NCBI RefSeq assembly: GCF_000003605.2
Contig: NW_003139318.1
Span: 526,802-539,448, forward strand
From: Saccoglossus kowalevskii
Taxonomy: Eukaryota > Hemichordata > Enteropneusta > Harrimaniidae
DNA length: 12,647 nucleotides
Direction of reading: 5' to 3'
A model generated the notes under the pieces. The model worked only from the letters and a program-made list of their open reading frames with translations. It was not told where the DNA came from and searched no databases. Every line of letters begins with the position of its first letter. Within the stretch, counting starts at the first letter, position 1. Shown here piece after piece: positions 8,406-12,647 of this stretch. The position numbers and the translations under genes were made by a program.

Positions 8406-8726
8406 CAGAGGTACATTACTTGGGGTTTGCAACGCGCATAGTACTGTATGGTGACATCATGCCAAGATCCCATTCAAGTCTCATCTCGTAGATAGCGAGA
8501 CTGATGCTACGATCTTCTGACATGACATTCATAGTGAAAAAATGTAATAAATTGAAAATGTATAGAAAATATAGTTATCGTAATCCGTCATGTCATGAGC
8601 AGCTATTTTGATCCACCTGGACATTCCAGTATCCTAGTTACCTCGGGCATGCGCATTCGAATTTTTTTTGGAGTTGGAACGCTTATCATGTCACCGTAGT
8701 TGCAAACCCCAAGTAATGTACCTCTG
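8406..8726. mobile_element. hAT-like MITE with 28-bp perfect terminal inverted repeats
   Basis: 8406-8433 (starting CAGAGGTACATTACTTGGGG) is exactly complementary to 8699-8726. Past a short indel the arms continue to resemble each other (GTGACATCATG / GTGACATGAT). The flanks carry a 7-bp direct repeat TTTGTAC at 8399-8405 and 8727-8733. CAG...CTG tips with a 7-8 bp duplication are typical of hAT transposons, so this 321-bp element without coding capacity is most likely a non-autonomous hAT derivative. The perfect ends suggest fairly recent insertion. Confidence 0.82.
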
Positions 8727-8891
8727 TTTGTACTTATAAATTATAGGTACCGGGTAAGTGTATACTCTACTTATAGTGCTACTATGGCACACTTTATATA
8801 CATATCAAACCCTGGAAACAAAAAGTAATTATTTCCCCAATTGACAGCATTCAATAAGAAATCTGTGTGCATGTGAATTTAGACAACTTAC

Positions 8892-9089
8892 TTTTTAAAC
8901 ATGACATCAGAGGTCATTGCACGGACATTGAATTTGCCTCGTTTTGATCGTTTCTGACCTGCAGCACCACTAAAGTCGTACATTCCATCAGTACCGTCAT
9001 CTGGATGGTAATTATCATTTGACGCAAATGAAATATTATAGACCCCTTGTTTTGTAGCTGACCCACTGGCGCCTTCCTCGTACAGGTTA
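8892..9089 (-). CDS. Exon: tyrosine-rich cytoplasmic segment (residues 165-229)
   Basis: A 198-nt exon (acceptor atatcaacag, donor gtaagt) starts and ends in phase 2. It encodes cytoplasmic sequence with four spaced tyrosines, in NLYEEG, GVYNISF, DNYHPDD and GMYDFSG. YEEG and YNIS resemble tyrosine-phosphorylation or SH2-docking contexts, which is inference only. Then comes the basic patch QKRSKRGK and the end MTSDVMFK. No enzymatic domain is present. As a 2-2 symmetric exon of 198 nt (divisible by three) it could be skipped without shifting the frame. The split residue at its end becomes Lys when joined directly to the 6553-6668 exon. Confidence 0.88.
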
Positions 9090-9470
9090 CTGTTGATATA
9101 TAATAATGAGTTGTGATTTCTACTTTAAGTGTGTATTTTGATTAATTTTTTGTAATTTTTTTTCTCATATTGTTGTGCGTATTTTTATTTAATTACACTT
9201 TTATTTAATTTTTTTTCTCTGTTTCATGGTTTTAGTGACCTTACTGCTGTACTTTCCTAAGTCAGTGTTGTGTCAATAAATATTATTTATTTATTCTACG
9301 ACCAAAAGAAAATGTTCAAATACGATATCAATAATCATGATTGCATCAATGTTAGTGATGTAATTTATTCCAAATATGGGCATGTTCAAATAGGTGCAGA
9401 TAAGTTTTGGAAGGAATACAAATACTACTTTTTATAGAACCATAAGTTCAGATAGTCAGATGTCAGATGT
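9090..9470 (-). other. Intron stretch, T-rich
   Basis: This is the acceptor-side part of the intron between the transmembrane and tyrosine-rich exons. It has long T and AT runs (9140-9220) and ATAAATA-type repeats (9277-9295). A short plus-strand frame (9312-9437) is noted but not called. Confidence 0.5.
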
Positions 9471-9662
9471 CAGATAAGATAAGATGTTGTTTGTATTCAA
9501 TATATGAATGGATTTTTCTTTGTTTGTACAGTGTTGAAAATTTTTAATTTTCTTTGAAAAATTTGAATATAACAACTCTCTTTCATCTGTGTAAAGTTTA
9601 CATTTTGTGATGTAATGAATTTCATTCTCAAGTAGGTTGCATTTAGTACAAGATAGTAATTG
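9471..9662 (-). pseudogene. LINE fragment: C-terminal CCHC zinc-knuckle region
   Basis: On the minus strand an open frame reads LSCTKCN...ENEIHYITKCKLYTDERELLYSNF. The C-x2-C-x7-H-x4-C spacing followed by L-Y-x3-R-x2-L is the module found after the reverse transcriptase domain of many non-LTR retrotransposons. Only this tail remains, with no reverse transcriptase motif upstream, because the fragment abuts the transmembrane exon. It is therefore a 5'-truncated relic in the intron. Further decay downstream (to about 9300) is possible but unproven. The call rests on motif spacing alone. Confidence 0.55.
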
Positions 9663-9670
9663 TAACTCAC

Positions 9671-9872
9671 TCTGATGCAATCCATATATTTGAATTCTTC
9701 CTTGCATACAGCTGTTCATCTTTTGGTGATCTATAACTTCTGCATAATATCACAGCTAACAGTAGCAATAGTAATGCTACTGCCAACATAGCGCCGATAA
9801 TAGCTCCCAGGGTGCTGGCACTCATGGAGGAATCGTCACTCAGAGACTGGTTGCCTGACGGATCAAATAAAT
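9671..9872 (-). CDS. Exon: juxtamembrane linker, transmembrane helix and start of the cytoplasmic tail
   Basis: A 202-nt exon has acceptor attcatag and donor gtgagt, entering in phase 1 and leaving in phase 2. It encodes a Ser/Asp-rich linker with an N-Q-S sequon (residue 104), then about 23 uninterrupted hydrophobic residues (118-140). The helix contains GAIIG, a GxxxG-type packing motif often linked to helix dimerisation, and a run of six leucines. A stop-transfer segment follows (CRSYRSPKDEQ) and then LYARKNSNIWIAS. The positive charge after the helix puts the C-terminal side in the cytoplasm. The +1 frame through the 3' end of this exon stays open into a LINE-like fragment in the next intron; GTGAGT at 9670 is the only donor I see that keeps the phase with the following exon. 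Confidence 0.88.
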
Positions 9873-10165
9873 CTATGAATACAAATAAAGAACAATCATG
9901 TCATATCAAAATGTAAACAGGAACAAATAAAGCTACTAAGGTTACATTTATTGAGCATATAACATATTATTATACATCTGTCACCGTAATGTCATAAGTT
10001 AAAGCGTGCCGTAATTTTACGGTATTTTACAAGGTATTTTCATCCTACCATATAAGGAAATGTGAATTCCAAATATGGAATGATTACGCGAGTAAAAGTT
10101 TTTAAACTTTTTGGATTATGGCATTCCCATGATGTATCCTTGGTAGGAAAAGATGTATAATATTA

Positions 10166-10278
10166 AGGTTATTACGAGGAGACTGCACGTATGCAATCAG
10201 ACAGTACGCCGTTGCCTTGACCTCCGCTGCGCGTCTGTTGATACTCCCGCATTCTTTTCGGTATCCTCGTAATAACCT
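10166..10278. mobile_element. Family D MITE-like element
   Basis: AGGTTATTACGAGGA (10166-10180) is exactly inverted at 10264-10278 (TCCTCGTAATAACCT). The 113-bp element is richer in CpG than its surroundings (for example CTCCGCTGCGCG). No target duplication is evident. A related solo end lies at 5422-5441. Confidence 0.6.
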
Positions 10279-10987
10279 CAGGAACTTGTATATGAGATAA
10301 AGCATGAAGATGAATAAAGCGAGAGAAATGAATGTTATAGTGATGAAGTATATGCCATGTAGACTCCTTGATAAATAATGATATAAACTTCAGACAAACA
10401 AAGATACATCAGACTACTAAACTATGTTTATATTGATGCAGGTTTCAGCATATGAACACTTTTTTTTTGGAAAATTAAAGTCTTTTTTGAAAAGATGTCA
10501 AAGCTCATTAAATTCAAACTCTGTCAGATAGCAGGACACTATTTCATGCTTAGTAATAATTTATAAGATAACAGCGGAAATGACAATGAAGAAACTTTGC
10601 TGTTTGATCGTTTGTGTTTAGTGACAGGATTCTATTTCTATCATGTGCTTATACATCTGAGGAAAGTGTTTGATTATGACATAATGTGACATATATTTTG
10701 AAATTCCTTAATATATTTTTTAGACATTTTTATCAAAGGGCTATGGTCGATGTACTATGTCCAGTTTGATATGGAGCCCATGGGCTGCTGAAATGAATAG
10801 GAAAACAACAGGGTCACCGAGCAATGGTGTTGAGACCTCTGTAGATAAAAATGCATATTAAGAGGCATTTTAAGGTCTTCAAAATGAAAATTAAAAATAA
10901 GACATTTTAAGGTGCTATATAAACTTGTATTTATTATTATTATTATTATTAAGAATCTGACAGAACCTGCTATTATATTTGACATAC
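10279..10987 (-). other. Intron stretch with ATT microsatellite
   Basis: Intron sequence between the FN3 and transmembrane exons. It contains (TTA)n at about 10930-10951. I see nothing else of note. Confidence 0.5.
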
Positions 10988-11207
10988 CTGCTTCTGTTTT
11001 GACCAGCACTTCCTCTGTGTAAGGTCCGATTCCACCACTTGTGTAATATGCAATCTTAATAAAATACTCTGTGTCTGTATCTAAATCTTGTAGGACATAA
11101 CTAGTGATACTGGATGATGATAGCTGTACAGAGGTGAAGGTATCATTACCAGCTGCTCTATAGGATACTACATACCCAGATATCAAAGACGAATCAATGT
11201 TGTCAAC
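10988..11207 (-). CDS. Exon: remainder of the FN3 domain (residues 24-96)
   Basis: A 220-nt exon starts in phase 0 (acceptor tttacag, first codons GTT GAC) and ends in phase 1 after ...KTEA (donor gtatgt). It supplies FN3 strands C to G: 'ISGYVVSYRA' with the C-strand Tyr, then 'YVLQDLDTDTEYFIKI' with the conserved Leu and Tyr, then 'GGIGPYTEEVLVKT', the typical G-x-G-P turn and last strand. An NDT glycosylation sequon sits at residue 44. With the 71-nt exon, the domain is 291 nt (97 codons) bounded by phase-1 introns, the classic symmetric module that can be duplicated or shuffled. Binding partners cannot be read from the sequence. Confidence 0.9.
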
Positions 11208-11250
11208 CTGTAAAATAAATCAAAAATAAAAGCATGCACCTGCAAACTAG

Positions 11251-11470
11251 TAAATTGCACCCTCTAGTGACAAAGCCTTTTCATGATATAAATGAGTGAC
11301 ACAAGGGACTTGAAAATTTTGTTTTTGAAAGATTTTAATATATTTCAGATGATGAATGACTATTCATCAAAACACAGCCAGTTTGGAAGACATTGCCTTC
11401 ACCTATAAACATCATTTTGACTTACGTGCCACTAGAGGGTGCATAAACGTCACTAGAGGGCGCAATTTAT
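11251..11470. mobile_element. Palindromic element with CACTAGAGGG ends
   Basis: TAAATTGCACCCTCTAGTGA (11251, plus one base) is the reverse complement, with one mismatch in 21, of 11449-11469 (GTCACTAGAGGGCGCAATTT plus A). A second direct copy of the motif (GCCACTAGAGGGTGCA) lies just inside the right end at 11428-11443. TA borders both ends. The 220-bp element is non-coding and lies inside the FN3 domain's internal intron. Confidence 0.55.
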
Positions 11471-11484
11471 AGGAATGTTGTATT

Positions 11485-11632
11485 ATGTATGTCATCATAC
11501 CAAATTTGATTGAAATCAACCAACTCATTTCTGAGAACTGCATGATTGCATAGATATTCATAGATTAGGATTTAGATCTATTTGAAATCCAAAATGGCCA
11601 CCCAGCTGCCATATTTATTCACTGTCAAATTT
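11485..11632 (+). repeat. Family B repeat fragment
   Basis: TATGTCATCATACCAAATTTGATTGAAATC...CTCATTTCTGAGAA and AAAATGGCCACCCAGCTGCC follow the motif order of the window's first 110 bases (ATGTATGTACCAAATTTGAACAAAATC, CATAACTGAGATC, AAAATGGCCGC). It is diverged and has no GGAC tail. Confidence 0.45.
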
Positions 11633-11836
11633 AATTCGAATTTAAATTAAATTCAGTGTTCAATAAGCTTCAAATTCCAGTATTTTCGAGCCCTGAAGAT
11701 TCACAATGTTAATGGAAATAAACAAGAAATCATTTGATTCATGAAACTACATTTAATATTTTGTACATCAACAAAGAGAAAATCATGTCAAACTGACAGG
11801 TATCAAGGCGATCTTAGAAAGTAATTGTAGACATAC

Positions 11837-11907
11837 CTGCCAGGTGAGAAGGACAGAGCTGGTTCCCTTTGCAGTGATTTGGAGATTGTCAACAGCTTTC
11901 AAAGGTG
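11837..11907 (-). CDS. Exon: N-terminal third of an FN3 domain (residues 1-23)
   Basis: This 71-nt exon is read as two bases of a split codon plus 23 codons, ending LLTWQ. The acceptor is a pyrimidine stretch with CAG (ccttcccacag) and the donor is gtatgt. It encodes strands A and B of an FN3 domain: a Pro-initiated first strand, then the usual 'VLLTWQ' B strand with the conserved core Trp (residue 22). It begins in phase 1, the usual phase between extracellular modules, and ends in phase 0, inside the domain. The domain finishes in the exon at 10988-11207. The previous exon is not in the window. The open frame continues into both flanking introns but loses FN3 character there, which supports the chosen borders. 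Confidence 0.85.
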
Positions 11908-12033
11908 CTGTGGGAAGGAGAAAATAATGTACCATTTTAATAAAGACACCTAATAATACAGAGACAGGCAACTGCATCTCTGTATTGCATTCTATTACGT
12001 CACCATTCGTAATTGCCATATCACACTACAAGA

Positions 12034-12176
12034 ACTGTAAAATACTTCTTGGATGTTTTGTATGAAATTTATTTCCACTGATTTTTGATAAGTTGAATGT
12101 AAAATATATAAAAAAAGGTATATTCGCTGGATCTTATTTTATTTTCACTGAATAGAAATTAAATTATTTTACAGTA
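12034..12176 (+). mobile_element. Family A MITE, shortened forward copy
   Basis: It starts ACTGTAAAATACTT and ends ATTATTTTACAGTA. The interior has GTTGAATGTAAAATAT and ATATTCGCTGGATC as in 8136-8314, but the right-hand TTCAGCGAAAAT block is missing, so it is shorter (143 bp). The left tip TA has mutated. Confidence 0.7.
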
Positions 12177-12647
12177 GTTTAATTTAACTTGTTATTTTAG
12201 AACATGCTTTATCAAATATGCCACAACAGTGAATAGTTTAGATACTACTGTTCATATACTGGGTGATTTGGTGAAATTTGATTGATAAAAAAAAAATTAT
12301 ATATCGATTACTTGCAATTGTACAAGTTAAAAAAAAAATGCCAACACCAAGCTGTTTAATAACCCGTTTCCGAACACAAGATGTATCAATTTTTTACAAA
12401 ACCAACTAGTGTACATCCTACAGCTCATACTGTGTAGTGTTGGGAGGTTTTTGTTTCTAAATTTGCCCATTGAAAAATGTAATTAAAAATTCCTTAAATT
12501 TGTGTGTATGTAATTGTAACTTTTCTAAAGGTATTCAAACTTAATCATATTCAACATTTAAAATCACATTTGAACCCCAAGAGATATTACATGTTGTTTT
12601 TGATTACACAAAAATGTTTGTATTCATAACACTTTTTACATTACACT
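12177..12647 (-). other. Upstream intron, nothing recognised
   Basis: AT-rich sequence upstream of the first visible exon. I found no further FN3 exon or inverted repeat here, so the previous exon lies outside the window. Confidence 0.5.

Larger units (their letters stand above)
4285..11907 (-). other. 3' part of a gene for a single-pass FN3 receptor or adhesion protein
   Basis: Six minus-strand exons join with matching phases (1-0, 0-1, 1-2, 2-2, 2-1, 1-stop) and canonical GT-AG junctions, giving 399 full residues and a stop. Numbering starts at the first complete codon of the 11837-11907 exon. The order is FN3 domain (about 1-96), linker with an NQS sequon (104), transmembrane helix (about 118-140), then a tail with Tyr motifs, a basic cluster, an S/T/P-rich part and a charged helix (about 327-374), ending -AALY. 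This predicts a type I plasma-membrane protein with the FN3 domain outside. The upstream part, with signal peptide and other ectodomain modules, lies beyond 12647. Many families end FN3-TM-tail (sidekick, DCC/neogenin, receptor phosphatases, usherin and others). I see no phosphatase or kinase domain and cannot choose a family. The exon chain is well supported; the name is not. Confidence 0.85.

Noticed and set aside
9312-9437. 41-codon plus-strand frame (MFKYDINNHD... ending KYYFL)
   Set aside because: It looks somewhat protein-like and lies beside the LINE relic, but I recognise no domain and it is short. It could be another retroelement scrap on the opposite strand; not called.
10009-10022. 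Perfect 14-bp palindrome CCGTAATTTTACGG
   Set aside because: It is a short isolated palindrome in an intron, with no flanking duplication or second copy in the window.

Overview
The window looks like nuclear DNA from a non-vertebrate metazoan, probably a marine invertebrate (deuterostome or lophotrochozoan; I cannot place it further). The evidence is strongly AT-rich DNA with long introns, canonical GT-AG splice sites, one interrupted metazoan-type coding region, and many short palindromic non-autonomous transposons. I saw no bacterial operon, rRNA, convincing tRNA or CRISPR array.

The one gene that can be supported runs on the minus strand. Only its 3' part is inside the window. Six exons join without a phase conflict (11837-11907, 10988-11207, 9671-9872, 8892-9089, 6553-6668, 4285-4679) and encode 399 full residues up to a TAA stop. 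They give a complete fibronectin type III (FN3) domain, a short linker, one transmembrane helix and a cytoplasmic tail of about 260 residues. The tail carries several tyrosine motifs, a basic patch, a Ser/Thr/Pro-rich stretch, a highly charged predicted helix and the C-terminus -AALY. This is the membrane-proximal end of a type I cell-surface receptor or adhesion protein. The family is unresolved. A 33-nt candidate microexon (7765-7797) would fit in frame between the fourth and fifth exons. Below the stop (1640-4284) lies the presumed 3' UTR or flank, with several possible poly(A) signals and no further gene.

The rest is repeat territory. I recognise several MITE-like families from terminal inverted repeats: family A (three copies, one inverted), a 321-bp hAT-like element with 28-bp perfect ends and a 7-bp target duplication, family C with TTAA-like ends (three copies), family D (one element plus a fragment), family E, and an element with CACTAGAGGG ends. 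There is also a dispersed 'AAAATGGCCGCCATTCAGCC' repeat (family B), a decayed LINE zinc-knuckle fragment, a GT microsatellite and a palindrome-rich array.

The most interesting relation is positional. Two oppositely oriented family A copies (7141-7352 and 8136-8314) bracket the candidate microexon, so the pre-mRNA could fold into a duplex that loops it out.
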